Positions 1-11,987 are shown, counted from the stretch's first letter. The stretch is 64,000 nucleotides of DNA from Roseovarius aestuariivivens (GCF_004761875.1 NZ_SJEY01000006.1:186001-250000), one strand, 5' to 3'. Notes: generated by a model not told the origin, from the sequence alone. Program-made: numbers and translations.

Positions 1-209
1 CCTGGACGGTCGACGCGCCGAAGGATCTCTTCGACATCTTCCTGACGGCCACGGTCGGCGCGCGGATGCTGATCCTCAGCCAAAGCGACGAGACCGTGAA
101 CAAAATCGCCGACACCGTCGCCGCCACGGTCGCGCAGAAATTCGCCACCGGTACCGGCTACGAGATCCCGGTCAACATCGCCCTGATCGCCGCAACGCGC
201 CCCGCGTAA
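1..209 (+). CDS. C-terminal end of a probable class I SAM-dependent methyltransferase (5' truncated by the window)
   Basis: An open frame enters from the left edge (codons in phase from base 3) and ends at TAA 207-209, giving the last 68 residues. The segment LFDIFLTATVGARMLI followed by a helix rich in Ala/Thr and a closing GYEIPVNIALIAATRPA resembles the C-terminus of Rhodobacteraceae class I SAM methyltransferases. The SAM-binding motifs lie outside the window, so this is family resemblance only. It runs convergently into mfd with a 9-base gap. Confidence 0.5.
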   Translation, partial: WTVDAPKDLFDIFLTATVGARMLILSQSDETVNKIADTVAATVAQKFATGTGYEIPVNIALIAATRPA

Positions 210-218
210 CCGCGGCGA

Positions 219-3200
219 TCACGCCTTCTTGCGGGTGATCGTCCCCGCCTTCTCGGCCAAGTCGCGCGCGATGGCAAAGGCACCCTTGATCTTGTCGGCG
301 TCCTTCTTCCAGTCGCGCCGCACCACGATCTTGTTATCCTTGACCTTGGCCAGCCCCTTCTGGTCCTTGATGAACTCCACCAGACCCTCGGGACTGGCGA
401 ACTTGTCCTGGTGAAACTGGATCGTGGCGCCGCGCGGCCCGCCATCGAGCTTGGCAATGCCTGCCCGCTTGCACATCGCCTTGATGCGCACGACCAGCAT
501 CAGCGTGTTGACCTCTTTCGGCAGCTTGCCGAACCGGTCGATCAGCTCTGCGGCAAACCCTTCCAGCTCCACCTTGGTCGACAGCGCCGAAAGACGCCGG
601 TAGAGCCCCAGCCGCACATCCAGATCCGGCACATAGTCTTCGGGGATCAGCACCGGCACGCCCAGATTGATCTGCGGCGCCCACTGCTCGTCGGCGTCAG
701 AAAGCCCCTCCAGCTCGCCCGCCTTGATCTTGGCAATCGCCTCTTCAAGCATCGTCTGGTAAAGCTCGTAGCCCACGTCGCGCATCTGGCCCGACTGTTC
801 CTCGCCCAGAAGGTTCCCCGCCCCGCGAATGTCCAGATCCTGGCTGGCCAGCGTGAACCCCGCGCCTAGCTGGTCGAGCGACCCCAGCACCTTGAGCCGC
901 TTTTCCGCGCTCGCCGTCAGCTTTGCCCGCGGCTTGGTGGTTAGGTACGCATAAGCCCGCGCCTTCGACCGGCCCACGCGCCCCCGGATCTGGTAGAGCT
1001 GCGCCAGCCCGAACATATCGGCGCGGTAGACCACCATCGTGTTGGCTGTCGGAATATCCAGCCCCGATTCCACGATGGTCGTCGCCAGAAGAACATCGTA
1101 CCTGCCGTCGTAAAAGGCGTTCATCCGGTCATCGAGGTCTTTCGCCCCCAGTTGCCCGTGCCCCACGACAAAACTGACTTCCGGCACCTGCTCGCGCAGA
1201 AACTCCTCAATCTCCGGCAGGTCGCTCAGGCGCGGCACAACGAAAAAGCTTTGTCCGCCCCGGTAATGCTCGCGCAAGAGCGCCTCGCGCACCGTGATCG
1301 GATCGAACTCGCTGACATAGGTGCGGATCGACAGGCGGTCGACCGGCGGCGTGCCGATGATCGACAGATCCCGCACGCCACTCAGGCTCAGTTGCAGCGT
1401 GCGCGGAATGGGCGTCGCCGTCAGCGTCAGCACATGCACCTCCGAGCGCATGGACTTCAGCTTTTCCTTGTGACCCACGCCGAACCGCTGTTCCTCGTCG
1501 ATGATCAGCAGGCCGAGGTTCTTGAACCGGACAGTCTTGGCCAGAAGCGCGTGCGTGCCCACCACGATATCGACCGTACCATCGGCCAGCCCGGCGCGCG
1601 TCTTGGTGGCTTGGCTTTGCGGCACAAAGCGCGACAACGCCCGCACGGTCAGGGGGAAACCCCGGAACCGCTCGGTGAATTCCTGCGCGTGCTGCCGCGC
1701 CAGAAGGGTCGTTGGCGCGATCACCGCCACCTGGACCCCCGCCATCGCCGCGACAAAGGCAGCGCGCATCGCCACCTCGGTCTTGCCGAACCCCACATCG
1801 CCGCAAACCAGCCGGTCCATCGGCGTGCCGCTCGCCAGATCTTCCAGAACATCCTCGATCGCGCGCAGCTGATCGTCAGTTTCCTGATATGGGAAGCGTG
1901 ACGCGAAGGCCTCCCACGCGTGATGCTCGGGCTCCAGCACCGGGGCCTTGCGCAGCGCGCGCTCGGCGGCGATCCGAATGAGGCGATCCGCCATTTCGCG
2001 GATGCGCTCTTTCAGCTTGGCTTTCTTGGCCTGCCACGCGCCCCCGCCCAGCCGGTCGAGCATGCCTTCCTCATGCCCATAACGGCTCAGAAGCTCGATG
2101 TTCTCCACCGGCAGGTACAGCTTCGCGTCCTCGGCATAAGTCAGAAGCAGGCATTCATGCGCCGCCCCCGCCGCCGTGACGACCTCCATACCGGTAAACC
2201 GCCCCACGCCGTGATCGACATGCACCACCAGATCGCCCGCGCTAAGGCTCTGCGCCTCGGTCAGGAAATTCTCGGCCCGCCGCCGCTTCTTGGGTGAGCG
2301 GATCAGCCTGTCGCCCAGCACGTCCTGCTCGGCGATCACGGTCAGCTTGTCGGTTTGAAACCCGTGTTCCAACCCCCAGACCGCCAGATGCAGCCCATAG
2401 CGGTCGATGGCGTCGGCATGTTTCACCGTCACCGCGCCCAAGAGGCCCTCGTCTTCCAAAAGTCCCTCAAGCCGCTCGCGCGCGCCTTCGGAATAGGCCG
2501 CGATCAACACCGGCCCATGCGAAAGCCGCGCTTGAACATGGTCCTTCAGAACGCTGAAAAGGTTTATCTTTTCCTGCTGGCGCTCGGGCGCGAAATTGCG
2601 CCCGATCCGGCCGCCTGCATCTATCACACCGGGTCCCGGCGCTTGGGCCAGCGGCGAAAAGGCCAGCACCCGCCGGTCCCCCACCGCCGCGTCCCACGCC
2701 TCTCCGTCAAGGTAAAGCCCGGACGGCGCGAGGGGCTTATAGACGGTCTCGCTCCGGCCCTTCTGCGTCATCGCGTGGCGGCGCGCTTCGTACTGGTCGG
2801 CGACCTGCTCCCACCGGGCTTCGCGCGCGTTTTCCACCTGATCGTCCAGCGTCACCGGCGCACCGGGCAGGTAATCGAACACCGTTTCCAGCCGCTCATG
2901 GAACAAGGGCAGCCAGTGTTCCATGCCCGCGTGCTTGCGCCCCGCGCTCACCGCCTCGTAAAGCGGATCGTCACTGCCCGCCGCGCCGAACTCGATCCGG
3001 TAATTCTGCCGGAACCGCCGGATCGCGGCCTCGTCCAGAATAACCTCGCTCACCGGCGCCAGCTCGATCCGGTCAAGCTTCTCGGTGGTGCGCTGCGTCG
3101 CCGGATCGAACCGCCGCACGCCGTCCAACATATCGCCGAAAAGATCGAGCCGCACCGGCCCGCCCTCGCCCGGCGGATAGACGTCTATGATCCCGCCTCG

Positions 3201-3671
3201 GATCGCATAATCGCCCGGCTCCATTACCGTGTGCGACTGCGAAAACCCCATCCGCACCAGAAACGCCCGCAGCGCGTCCTCGTTGATCCGGGTGTCGACC
3301 TGCGCGGCAAAGGCCGCGTCCTTCAGAACCTCCCGCGCCGGCACCCGCTGCATCGCCGCGTTAAGCGTCGTCAGCAGCACGAACCGCCCCGGCGCGCCAT
3401 GCATCAGCCCCGCCAGCGTCGCCATCCGCGCGGCGGCGATATCGGCATTGGGCGACACCCGGTCATAGGGCAGGCAATCCCAGCCCGGAAACCGCAGCAC
3501 CGGCATGCCCGGATCGAAAAACCGCAGCGCCTCTTCCATCGCCGCCATGCGCTTGTCATCGCGCGCCACGTGGATGACCGGCCCGCCTGCCTTGGCGATC
3601 TCCTTCAGGACAAGCTGCGCGTCAAACCCTTCCGGCGCGCCGCCGACCCTGATGCGCTCTGCGTTGCCCAT
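219..3671 (-). CDS. mfd: Mfd, transcription-repair coupling factor
   Basis: ATP-dependent DNA translocase of about 1150 residues that removes RNA polymerase stalled at DNA lesions and recruits UvrA for nucleotide excision repair. The N-terminal third has the UvrB-like damage-recognition region ([11 protein letters not shown]), followed by the CarD-like RNA polymerase interaction domain ([13 protein letters not shown]). The superfamily 2 helicase motor shows Walker [10 protein letters not shown] near residue 625 and the DEEQ box ([11 protein letters not shown]) near residue 725. The C-terminal Mfd domain ends in a Lys-rich tail. I chose the ATG at 3671 because a GGGTGAG ribosome site lies just before it. 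An in-frame codon at 3719 would overlap the upstream membrane-protein gene. That gene is 5 bases upstream, so the two are probably cotranscribed. Confidence 0.97.
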   Translation of the reverse strand: MGNAERIRVGGAPEGFDAQLVLKEIAKAGGPVIHVARDDKRMAAMEEALRFFDPGMPVLRFPGWDCLPYDRVSPNADIAAARMATLAGLMHGAPGRFVLLTTLNAAMQRVPAREVLKDAAFAAQVDTRINEDALRAFLVRMGFSQSHTVMEPGDYAIRGGIIDVYPPGEGGPVRLDLFGDMLDGVRRFDPATQRTTEKLDRIELAPVSEVILDEAAIRRFRQNYRIEFGAAGSDDPLYEAVSAGRKHAGMEHWLPLFHERLETVFDYLPGAPVTLDDQVENAREARWEQVADQYEARRHAMTQKGRSETVYKPLAPSGLYLDGEAWDAAVGDRRVLAFSPLAQAPGPGVIDAGGRIGRNFAPERQQEKINLFSVLKDHVQARLSHGPVLIAAYSEGARERLEGLLEDEGLLGAVTVKHADAIDRYGLHLAVWGLEHGFQTDKLTVIAEQDVLGDRLIRSPKKRRRAENFLTEAQSLSAGDLVVHVDHGVGRFTGMEVVTAAGAAHECLLLTYAEDAKLYLPVENIELLSRYGHEEGMLDRLGGGAWQAKKAKLKERIREMADRLIRIAAERALRKAPVLEPEHHAWEAFASRFPYQETDDQLRAIEDVLEDLASGTPMDRLVCGDVGFGKTEVAMRAAFVAAMAGVQVAVIAPTTLLARQHAQEFTERFRGFPLTVRALSRFVPQSQATKTRAGLADGTVDIVVGTHALLAKTVRFKNLGLLIIDEEQRFGVGHKEKLKSMRSEVHVLTLTATPIPRTLQLSLSGVRDLSIIGTPPVDRLSIRTYVSEFDPITVREALLREHYRGGQSFFVVPRLSDLPEIEEFLREQVPEVSFVVGHGQLGAKDLDDRMNAFYDGRYDVLLATTIVESGLDIPTANTMVVYRADMFGLAQLYQIRGRVGRSKARAYAYLTTKPRAKLTASAEKRLKVLGSLDQLGAGFTLASQDLDIRGAGNLLGEEQSGQMRDVGYELYQTMLEEAIAKIKAGELEGLSDADEQWAPQINLGVPVLIPEDYVPDLDVRLGLYRRLSALSTKVELEGFAAELIDRFGKLPKEVNTLMLVVRIKAMCKRAGIAKLDGGPRGATIQFHQDKFASPEGLVEFIKDQKGLAKVKDNKIVVRRDWKKDADKIKGAFAIARDLAEKAGTITRKKA

Positions 3672-3676
3672 GCCGC

Positions 3677-5323
<1,647 letters not shown>

Positions 5324-5352
5324 CCGCGACCGCACGCAAGAACCCGCCAAAA

Positions 5353-5369
5353 CACCACAATCTGTGGTG
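5353..5369. promoter_or_regulatory. Perfect 7-bp inverted repeat after hemB, overlapping a -35 element
   Basis: CACCACA-atc-TGTGGTG is a perfect 7-bp palindrome with a 3-base loop. Its right arm overlaps the GTGACA -35 hexamer of the promoter called just downstream. There is no T-run after it, so it is a poor intrinsic terminator for hemB. An operator for a dimeric repressor is equally consistent. Confidence 0.4.
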
Positions 5370-5395
5370 ACACCCCGGCTTTACCCCTCTATAGT
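5367..5395 (+). promoter_or_regulatory. Sigma-70 type promoter for the SYLF lipoprotein gene
   Basis: GTGACA (5367-5372), a 17-base spacer and TATAGT (5390-5395), one mismatch from consensus in each hexamer. The predicted start is near 5402, leaving a leader of about 55 bases before the ATG at 5457. Confidence 0.6.
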
Positions 5396-5456
5396 GTTGC
5401 CCAGACCGGCATCATCAAAAAGACCGGCCCATATCAGGCAACGAACAGGCAGTCTC

Positions 5457-6017
5457 ATGAGCAAACTATCCCGGCGCAGCTTCACCCTCGGCGCGCTTGC
5501 CGCCTCGCCGCTTCTGGCGGCCTGCGGCAACGGCGTGGGCTCGACCGGCGCGCAAAAGATCGACGCGCGCGTCGACTCCACCCTGAACTATCTCTTCACC
5601 CAGTATCCCAACACGCAGGACCTGGCCGCGAAATCCACCGGCATGCTGGTCATGCCGCTGGTGACCGAGGGCGGTTTCATGATCGGCGGCGGTTACGGCC
5701 GCGGCGCCCTGCGCGTCGGTGGCGTGACCGTCGATTTCTATTCCGCCACCAAGGGCAGCGTGGGCCTGCAGATCGGGGCGCAGCAATTCGCGCATGTGCT
5801 TTTCTTCATGACCGACGACGCGTTGGCGCGCTTCCGGCGCTCCTCGGGCTGGGTCGCAGGCGCGGATGTGGAATATGTCTTCAACGACAATGGCGGCAAT
5901 CTGCGCGCTGACACCACCACCGCCACGGCGCCCGTGGTCGCGGTGATCTTCGGCCAGGCCGGCGCGCTCGCGGGCATTTCGCTCGAAGGCATGAAATACA
6001 CGCGGATCATCCCCTAA
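5457..6017 (+). CDS. SYLF/Ysc84-family lipoprotein
   Basis: A 186-residue exported protein. Twin arginines (SRRSFTLG) precede a hydrophobic segment and the lipobox LAAC, with the acylated Cys at residue 23. This suggests an envelope lipoprotein, possibly using the Tat route. The remainder matches the SYLF (DUF500, Ysc84-related) lipid-binding fold: AAKSTGMLVMPLVTEGGF, the glycine-rich IGGGYGRGALR and a Gly-Leu-Gln-Ile-Gly segment. Bacterial members have no defined substrate. It has its own promoter and follows hemB without a strong terminator. Confidence 0.85.
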   Translation: MSKLSRRSFTLGALAASPLLAACGNGVGSTGAQKIDARVDSTLNYLFTQYPNTQDLAAKSTGMLVMPLVTEGGFMIGGGYGRGALRVGGVTVDFYSATKGSVGLQIGAQQFAHVLFFMTDDALARFRRSSGWVAGADVEYVFNDNGGNLRADTTTATAPVVAVIFGQAGALAGISLEGMKYTRIIP

Positions 6018-6097
6018 GTCGGCAAGCGGCGCGGTTTCAATGCGTGGCGCGCCGCGCCGCCGCGCCATTGACGCCCCGGCCCGCCGGCGGCGTAGCC

Positions 6098-6538
6098 TTA
6101 TTCCCAGGCCTTCGGATCCAGCAGCTCCGACCACGGGCGCGAGGTCTCTACTTTCTCCTCGTCCTCGATCTCGCGCTGCTGGCGCAAAAGCTCCATCTGC
6201 CGGTCGAGATACTTGGCAAAGCGCGGCCCCGCCGCCTCTTCGTCCCAATGCGCGCTGATCTTGCCCTCGATCAATCCCAGCCAGTAAAGCCGCAGCACCT
6301 GGTTGATCCGTGTCTGATATCCCGGCCCCAGCTTGCGAAACCACCGCACCATGTCGGCGTCCAGCCGGATCGTCACCCGCGTCTTGGCTCGCGCGATGGG
6401 TTCGCGGCTCTCCATCCCGCTCCACTCCTCGGGAAGGGACTGGTCGATCCAGCTTTCGGTCAGATGCTCCTGCAGGCGGCGAAGCTCTTCCATCATCTGA
6501 ATGCGCGCCTGCATCGCGCGGCTGCGGGATAAGGTCAT
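6098..6538 (-). CDS. BrnA-like DNA-binding (antitoxin-family) protein without a partner toxin
   Basis: The product is 146 residues. The central segment KTRVTIRLDADMVRWFRKLG, followed by GYQTRINQVLR, is the BrnA/DUF4415 signature, a ribbon-helix-helix type DNA-binding fold. In BrnT-BrnA systems the toxin gene lies immediately upstream. Here none is present: upstream lies a 163-base spacer and then usg. The protein is also longer than a typical BrnA, with an N-terminal helix rich in Arg/Glu and a C-terminal Glu/Arg-rich helix. It is more likely a domesticated regulator than half of a toxin-antitoxin pair. Confidence 0.7.
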   Translation of the reverse strand: MTLSRSRAMQARIQMMEELRRLQEHLTESWIDQSLPEEWSGMESREPIARAKTRVTIRLDADMVRWFRKLGPGYQTRINQVLRLYWLGLIEGKISAHWDEEAAGPRFAKYLDRQMELLRQQREIEDEEKVETSRPWSELLDPKAWE

Positions 6539-6620
6539 GCGGGCGGTCTCCTGTCGGCCGGATCATGGGAACCGGCGCAGTTTTCCGCCTGAAGGTTAAC
6601 GCGGCCCTCCGCCGCCGCGC

Positions 6621-6665
6621 GGTGTACGGGATGTGCACGGCCTGTGTACGGGGTGTGACCGGGTC
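6621..6665. repeat. Four degenerate TGTGnACGG direct repeats upstream of the BrnA-like gene
   Basis: The 45 bases read as consecutive copies at about 10-11 bp spacing: gTGTACGG, TGTGCACGG, TGTGTACGG and TGTGACCGG. They lie 85-125 bases upstream of the BrnA-like start, on the side where its promoter should be. One-turn spacing is what a cooperatively bound regulator would require. Confidence 0.45.
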
Positions 6666-6701
6666 AAACGCCCCGTTGCGCCGCTTTCCTAACGCCCCGC
6701 G

Positions 6702-6971
6702 CTAATGCAGCGTGAACTCGCCCGTCACCTGCCGCCACTCGCCCGGGCTGATCATTTTCCGGTGGATGAACTTCACCGAATGCAGCGGCCCTTCGATTTC
6801 GTCCTTCCAGTAGTCGATGAACTTGAAAAGCCGCGGATGGTCCGGCGCAATGTCATAGTCCTGCCAGACGAAGGTATTGAGAACATGGGCATAATCCGGC
6901 ATGTGATAGTAAAACTCGGCCGTGGTCAGGCCGTACCCCTTCAGCATCATCTCGGTTTCGCTCATTTCCAT
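6702..6971 (-). CDS. usg: Usg family protein
   Basis: This 89-residue protein is collinear with the alphaproteobacterial Usg family: the LMLKGYGLTTAE-like start, YHMPDYAHVLNTFVWQDYD, GPLHSVKF and the closing GEWRQVTGEFTLH. Usg was first noted upstream of trp genes and its biochemical role is not established. An AGGAGAG ribosome site sits upstream of the ATG at 6971. It is divergent from gyrA across a 203-base spacer. Confidence 0.88.
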   Translation of the reverse strand: MEMSETEMMLKGYGLTTAEFYYHMPDYAHVLNTFVWQDYDIAPDHPRLFKFIDYWKDEIEGPLHSVKFIHRKMISPGEWRQVTGEFTLH

Positions 6972-7100
6972 ATGGGCACTCTCCTGTTGGTGTTTCTGCT
7001 CCTCCCTGATTCAATGATGCCCAGAAAAACTTACTTTTCAATAAAAACAGTGTGTTAGCAGGACCATCCAGTGGCTGCCAACGGCGCCGGGCATGAGGCA

Positions 7101-7130
7101 TTGCACCCCATATCCGGCCTCTGGTATAGT
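7101..7130 (+). promoter_or_regulatory. Promoter of gyrA
   Basis: TTGCAC (7101-7106), an 18-base spacer and TATAGT (7125-7130), directly followed by a T-rich start region. The predicted transcript begins near 7137, about 38 bases before the gyrA ATG. Supercoiling control of gyrA promoters is known in other bacteria, and the 18-base spacer would fit, but that is inference. Confidence 0.65.
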
Positions 7131-7174
7131 TTTTTCAACAAGATATAGAGTCATCCGACAGGACGGGCAGCCAG

Positions 7175-9922
7175 ATGAGCGACACGCCGGAAACCCCTGA
7201 AAACGAAGACGAAATGCCGCCCGAACGCCCGGTTTACGAGGGGCCAAAGGTCTCCATCACCGACGAGATGAAGACCTCCTATCTCGACTACGCCATGTCG
7301 GTCATCGTCTCCCGCGCCATCCCCGACCTGCGCGACGGCCTGAAACCGGTGCACCGCCGCATCCTCTACGCGATGCACGAAACCGGCAACACGCATGACA
7401 AGCCCTACCGCAAATCCGCCCGCCCCGTCGGCGACGTCATGGGTCAGTACCACCCCCATGGTGACAGCGCGATCTACGATGCGCTCGTGCGCATGGCGCA
7501 GGATTTTTCCATGTCTTTGCCGCTACTTGACGGGCAAGGCAACTTCGGCTCGATGGACGGCGACAATCCGGCGGCCATGCGCTACACCGAGGTGCGGATG
7601 GACAAGCCGGCCAATTATCTTCTGGCCGATATCGAGAAAGACACCGTCGATTTTCAGGACAATTACGACGGCAAACAGCAGGAGCCCACCGTCCTGCCCG
7701 CCCGCTTCCCGAACATGCTCGTCAACGGCGCAGGCGGCATCGCCGTGGGTATGGCCACCAACATCCCGCCCCACAATCTGGGCGAGGTCGTCGACGCCAC
7801 GCTGGCGCTGATCGACGATCCGGACCTCTCCTCGGAACAGTTGATCCGGTATATCCCCGGCCCCGATTTCCCAACCGGTGGCCTCATGCTCGGCCGGTCC
7901 GGAGCGCGAAAGGCCTATCTCGAGGGCCGCGGCAGTGTCATCATCCGCGCCAAGACCCGGATCGAGGAGTTGAGGAAAGACCGCTATGCCATTGTGATCG
8001 ATGAGATTCCCTATCAGGTGAACAAGGCCGCGATGATCGAGAAGATCGCGGAAACCGTCCGCGAGAAAAAGATCGAGGGCATCGCCCATGTGCAGGACGA
8101 ATCCGACCGTCACGGCGTGCGCGTGGTTGTCGAACTCAAGCGTGACGCCACTGCCGAGGTGGTGCTCAACCAGCTTTATCGTTTCACACCCATGCAGACC
8201 TCTTTTGGCTGCAACATGCTGGCACTCAACGGCGGCCGGCCGGAACAGCTGACGCTCTACGGGTTCCTCTCCGCCTTCATCAGCTTCCGCGAAGAGGTTG
8301 TCGCACGACGCACCGCCCATGACCTGCGCAAGGCGCGCGAGCGCAGCCACGTGCTCTGCGGACTTGCGGTCGCGGTCAGCAATGTCGACGAGGTCGTGGC
8401 CACCATCCGCGGCTCCGCCGACGCCGCTGAGGCGCGCCAAAAGCTGATGACCCGCCGCTGGCCCGCGAAGGATATCCTTGAATACATCGCGCTGATTGAC
8501 GACCCGACGCACACCGCCAATGAGGACGGCACGTATAACCTGTCCGAAACCCAGGCCCGCGCGATTCTAGATCTGCGGCTTCAACGCCTGACCCAGCTTG
8601 GCGTCAAGGAAGTCACGGACGAGTTGCAGGAGCTGGCCGGCAAGATCAAGGAATACCTCGCTATTCTGGCCTCGCGCGAGCGCATCATGGAGATCATCTC
8701 GGACGAGCTGCGCGAAGTGAAAGAGCTGTTCGCCGTGCCCCGCAGGACCGAGATCGTCGACTGGTCGGGCGACATGGAAGACGAGGACCTGATCGAACGC
8801 GAAGATATGGTCGTGACCGTCACGCAGGGCGGCTACATCAAGCGCACGGCACTGGCCGATTTCCGCGCGCAAAAGCGCGGCGGCAAGGGTCTCTCCGGCA
8901 TGCAGACCAAGGAAGAGGATGTCGTCACCAACCTCTTCGTGGCCAACACCCACACGCAGCTTTTGTTCTTTACCACCGACGGCATGGTCTACAAGTTCAA
9001 GACGTGGCGTCTGCCGCTTGGCGGGCGCACGTCCAAGGGCAAGGCGATCGTGAACATCCTGCCCATCCCGTCCGGGGTCAGCATCGCGGCGATCATGCCC
9101 GTCGACGTGCCCGAAGAGGAATGGAACAACCTGCAGATCTTTTTCGCGACCTCGGCAGGCGATGTGCGCCGCAACGCACTCAGCGATTTCACCAATGTCA
9201 AATCCAACGGCAAGATTGCGATGAAACTGCCCGACGAGCACACGCAGCTGGTGAATGCGCGGATCTGCTCGGAAGACGATGACGTGATGCTTGTCACAAG
9301 CTCGGGCCGCGCCATCCGCTTTCAGACGACCGATGTGCGCGTCTTCAAGGGACGCGATTCCACCGGCGTTCGGGGGATTAAACTTTCTGGTAACGATTCC
9401 GTCGTATCCATGTCGGTGATCCGGCATTTCGACGCTACGGCGGAAGAACGCGCCACATATCTCAAGATGCGCCGTCAAATGGCCGGCGCCACGGACGAAA
9501 CGGAAACCGACGAGGAAGAACAGGCAGAGGGATCCATCAGCCCAGAACGTTTCGAGGAAATGCAGGCTGCGGAAAACCTGATACTGACAATCACCGAACA
9601 GGGTTCGGGCAAGCTCAGTTCAAGCCATGATTACCCGGTCCGCGGACGCGGCGGCATGGGCGTTCAGGCAATGGACAAGGCGATGCGCGGCGGCGCGCTC
9701 GTGGCGTCCTTCCCCGTCCAGCTTGAGGATCAGATCATGCTGGCCACCTCGCGCGGCCAATCGATTCGCGTCCCGATTGATGGGATTTCCTTCCGCTCGC
9801 GAAGTGCGGGTGGCGTCAAGGTGTTCAATACCGGCAAAAACGAGAAAGTCGTCAGCGTTGCCTGGATTGCGGAATCCGACGATGAAGAGGCCGAGGCCGA
9901 TTCAACGCCCGCGGGTGAATAA
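7175..9922 (+). CDS. gyrA: GyrA, DNA gyrase subunit A
   Basis: The product is 915 residues and forms A2B2 gyrase with GyrB to introduce negative supercoils. The active-site tyrosine is Tyr137 in [10 protein letters not shown]. The quinolone-resistance region [18 protein letters not shown] has Ser98 and Asp102 at the E. coli Ser83 and Asp87 positions, i.e. the sensitive residues. The C-terminal beta-pinwheel contains the GyrA box QKRGGKG, which distinguishes it from ParC. An acidic insert (roughly residues 770-790) and an acidic tail follow. A GGACGGGCAG ribosome site precedes the ATG. Confidence 0.98.
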   Translation: MSDTPETPENEDEMPPERPVYEGPKVSITDEMKTSYLDYAMSVIVSRAIPDLRDGLKPVHRRILYAMHETGNTHDKPYRKSARPVGDVMGQYHPHGDSAIYDALVRMAQDFSMSLPLLDGQGNFGSMDGDNPAAMRYTEVRMDKPANYLLADIEKDTVDFQDNYDGKQQEPTVLPARFPNMLVNGAGGIAVGMATNIPPHNLGEVVDATLALIDDPDLSSEQLIRYIPGPDFPTGGLMLGRSGARKAYLEGRGSVIIRAKTRIEELRKDRYAIVIDEIPYQVNKAAMIEKIAETVREKKIEGIAHVQDESDRHGVRVVVELKRDATAEVVLNQLYRFTPMQTSFGCNMLALNGGRPEQLTLYGFLSAFISFREEVVARRTAHDLRKARERSHVLCGLAVAVSNVDEVVATIRGSADAAEARQKLMTRRWPAKDILEYIALIDDPTHTANEDGTYNLSETQARAILDLRLQRLTQLGVKEVTDELQELAGKIKEYLAILASRERIMEIISDELREVKELFAVPRRTEIVDWSGDMEDEDLIEREDMVVTVTQGGYIKRTALADFRAQKRGGKGLSGMQTKEEDVVTNLFVANTHTQLLFFTTDGMVYKFKTWRLPLGGRTSKGKAIVNILPIPSGVSIAAIMPVDVPEEEWNNLQIFFATSAGDVRRNALSDFTNVKSNGKIAMKLPDEHTQLVNARICSEDDDVMLVTSSGRAIRFQTTDVRVFKGRDSTGVRGIKLSGNDSVVSMSVIRHFDATAEERATYLKMRRQMAGATDETETDEEEQAEGSISPERFEEMQAAENLILTITEQGSGKLSSSHDYPVRGRGGMGVQAMDKAMRGGALVASFPVQLEDQIMLATSRGQSIRVPIDGISFRSRSAGGVKVFNTGKNEKVVSVAWIAESDDEEAEADSTPAGE

Positions 9923-9930
9923 ATCGGTCC

Positions 9931-9967
9931 TAAAAAAGTGAGCGCAGGCCGGGTCTGCGCTTCATTT
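9931..9967 (+). terminator. Intrinsic terminator after gyrA
   Basis: An A-run (9932-9937) leads into the 7-bp stem AGCGCAG (9941-9947) / CTGCGCT (9955-9961) with a 7-base loop, then TCATTT. The T-run is short, so termination may be partial. Confidence 0.6.
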
Positions 9968-10057
9968 ACATGATTTTGCGCAAATTTTGCCGTATTCCGA
10001 TGCGATAGCACACCTATTGCGCCTGTTTTCTGCGCAAGAAACTGGAACGAGTGGCCC

Positions 10058-10723
10058 GTGCAAAGACAACAACGCTGGATTGATTATACCGGTCTGAACC
10101 TAATCCGAATCGTGATCGGGTCCTATTTCATGGCCATTTCGCTCGACCTGATCGAAGGCAGCGATCCGCGCGTTTTGTTCCTGCCCATCTTCGACCCGCA
10201 AACAGCGGACCTCGTCACAACTGTGTTGCTGTTTTCCGTTACCGCAGCCTTCATGATCGGCCTCTACCTGCGCCTGACCTCGCTGATACTGGCGATCTTC
10301 ATGATGGCGTCGTCCTACGTCACGAATTTCATGCTGCCTCAGACCGCACAGGTGGCCGATTTCTGGCGAGACCTCACCCTCGTCTGCGCCGTGCTTCTGT
10401 GTTACTCGTGCTTACGGCGCAATGAGGTGCGCAAGGCCGCGCTTGTGTGGCGGCGCCGCAGCGAACGCATCCCCGCGCACACGCACGAATCTGTCACACC
10501 GCGCCGCGTGTCCAGCCCGACGGCCGCCCGCACCCCGCGAGAACCCACGACGGCCCAGTACCAGAACGCTCTGGAACCGCTGATCCGGCGCCCCCGCCCC
10601 GTGGTCGCGAGCCCCGCCCCGACGTCACCGCCGTCCCTGCGCAGCATTCCGGCAGCGCACTACTTGTCCGTGATCGAGGACGACGACGAGGATCAGCCCG
10701 AAAACATCTTCAAGGCGATCTGA
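10058..10723 (+). CDS. DoxX-like integral membrane protein with a cytoplasmic proline-rich tail
   Basis: The product is 221 residues. The first 125 resemble a DoxX/DoxD-type four-helix membrane domain (GLNLIRIVIGSYFMAISLDL, then helices at about 50-70, 75-95 and 105-122). The rest is a basic, Pro-rich disordered tail ending in an acidic patch (EDDDEDQPENIF). The start is a GTG at 10058 with GGAACGAG upstream. It sits at the edge of the exopolysaccharide genes and points convergently at the export lipoprotein. A role in that pathway is only positional inference. Confidence 0.65.
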   Translation: MQRQQRWIDYTGLNLIRIVIGSYFMAISLDLIEGSDPRVLFLPIFDPQTADLVTTVLLFSVTAAFMIGLYLRLTSLILAIFMMASSYVTNFMLPQTAQVADFWRDLTLVCAVLLCYSCLRRNEVRKAALVWRRRSERIPAHTHESVTPRRVSSPTAARTPREPTTAQYQNALEPLIRRPRPVVASPAPTSPPSLRSIPAAHYLSVIEDDDEDQPENIFKAI

Positions 10724-10763
10724 GCAGGAACAGCAGGCCCACACGTGGCCCGGTCACTTCGAT

Positions 10764-11882
10764 CTAGTTGGTGGCGTTGTTCACCGCGCCAGTGACACCG
10801 ATCACTGTGCCGAAAAGACCGATGATGGTCGAGGCCGCATTGATCGGCGACTCCGTTGCAAGAAGCGTGTCACCTGGCTGCACAAGGAATTGGCGCGCTG
10901 CAAACAGCCCATCCGCAGAGGTCAGGTCCAGCGTGAATACGACCTGCTGTTTGTTGGGTCCCGCAAAGCCCGGCTTGAGGTCGCGCGGATGGTAATCGCG
11001 CAGGATCAGCACACCCTCCAGATTGGCCCGGCTCGCATTCAGACCGCCGGTGCTCGACAGCGCCTCCATGACGCTAAGCCGGTCCTTATCGAAATAGACC
11101 AGTTGCTGCTGACCTGTCGCACCAAGCGCGTTAAAGCTCCGGTCGTCCTCGACGACGATGATCTCGTCGCCGCCGCGCAGCCGAACATTCCGGCCTGCAT
11201 CTGCCAGAATGGCGTCGACCCGGGTTTCATACGTGCGCCCGCCGCGTTGAAGACGGATCAGCGGGTTGCGCAGTCCGGGATCCACCCCGCCGCTCTGCGC
11301 CAGAATACCCAGGATCTTCGTGTTGCGGCTTTCCAGCTCGTATCGGCCAGGCGCACCAACGCCGCTGACCACATCGACCGAGTTGTTCCGTCCGGCCGTC
11401 ACCGAAAGCTGCACCTGCACCGATGGCAGGATCTGCTCGAACTGCTGTTGCGCCCGCCGTCGTGCGGAGTCTTCGGTCAGACCGCGCACGGAAATCTCGC
11501 CCACATAAGGCAGAAAGATCTTGCCCGAAGACGATACCTTTTGCTGGGCGATGTTGGCGTAACGGCCATTGTCACCGGTCAGAAGTGAATTTTCGTTGTT
11601 GTCCCAGACGACCATGTCGATCACATCGCCGGTCTGAATGGTCGAAGAGTCGGGACCGCGATCCGCGGAAAGCCAGTGATAGTGGCCATGCCAACCGCTG
11701 CGCGGCCATTTCGCCAGAAGCGGTGTGGTGTCGCGCGTGACCTCGACCACCTGAAAGCTTGGTGCCTCGGAGCGGCTTTCCTTCAGGACCTCGGACTGCA
11801 CCGCTGCTCCGCGTGGTAACGCACAGGCGCTCAGCAATGTAAGGCACATGGCCGCAAGGATCAGCTTGGCTGTTCGCATCCG
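10764..11882 (-). CDS. Wza/KpsD-type polysaccharide export lipoprotein
   Basis: Outer-membrane polysaccharide secretin-like channel subunit of about 372 residues. A signal peptide ends in the lipobox LLSAC with Cys19. A Poly_export domain follows (TGDVIDMVVWDNNENSLL, then SSSGKIFLPYVGEISVRGLT). SLBB-type repeats come next (SGVGAPGRYELES; RLRGGDEIIVVEDD). A membrane-spanning segment near the C-terminus (TIIGLFGTVIGVTGAV) fits the amphipathic helix that crosses the outer membrane. The ATG at 11882 has GGGGGC upstream. A GTG 24 bases earlier lacks a ribosome site. No Wzc-like partner kinase is in the window. Confidence 0.88.
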   Translation of the reverse strand, partial: RMRTAKLILAAMCLTLLSACALPRGAAVQSEVLKESRSEAPSFQVVEVTRDTTPLLAKWPRSGWHGHYHWLSADRGPDSSTIQTGDVIDMVVWDNNENSLLTGDNGRYANIAQQKVSSSGKIFLPYVGEISVRGLTEDSARRRAQQQFEQILPSVQVQLSVTAGRNNSVDVVSGVGAPGRYELESRNTKILGILAQSGGVDPGLRNPLIRLQRGGRTYETRVDAILADAGRNVRLRGGDEIIVVEDDRSFNALGATGQQQLVYFDKDRLSVMEALSSTGGLNASRANLEGVLILRDYHPRDLKPGFAGPNKQQVVFTLDLTSADGLFAARQFLVQPGDTLLATESPINAASTIIGLFGTVIGVTGAVNNATN

Positions 11883-11987
11883 GTTTGCCCCCGATTTCTT
11901 GTTCACGCAGACTGACTAACCCGTTAGCAAGAGGCGAGACAATGCCTTTATTCCCGAAAACGATCTTCGCAGGAAACTGAAGCAAAT

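Noticed and set aside
7395-7811. Plus-strand frame inside gyrA coding for a Pro/Arg/Ser-rich protein
   Set aside because: It is an out-of-frame shadow of the gyrase gene, with repeated low-complexity residues and no ribosome site.
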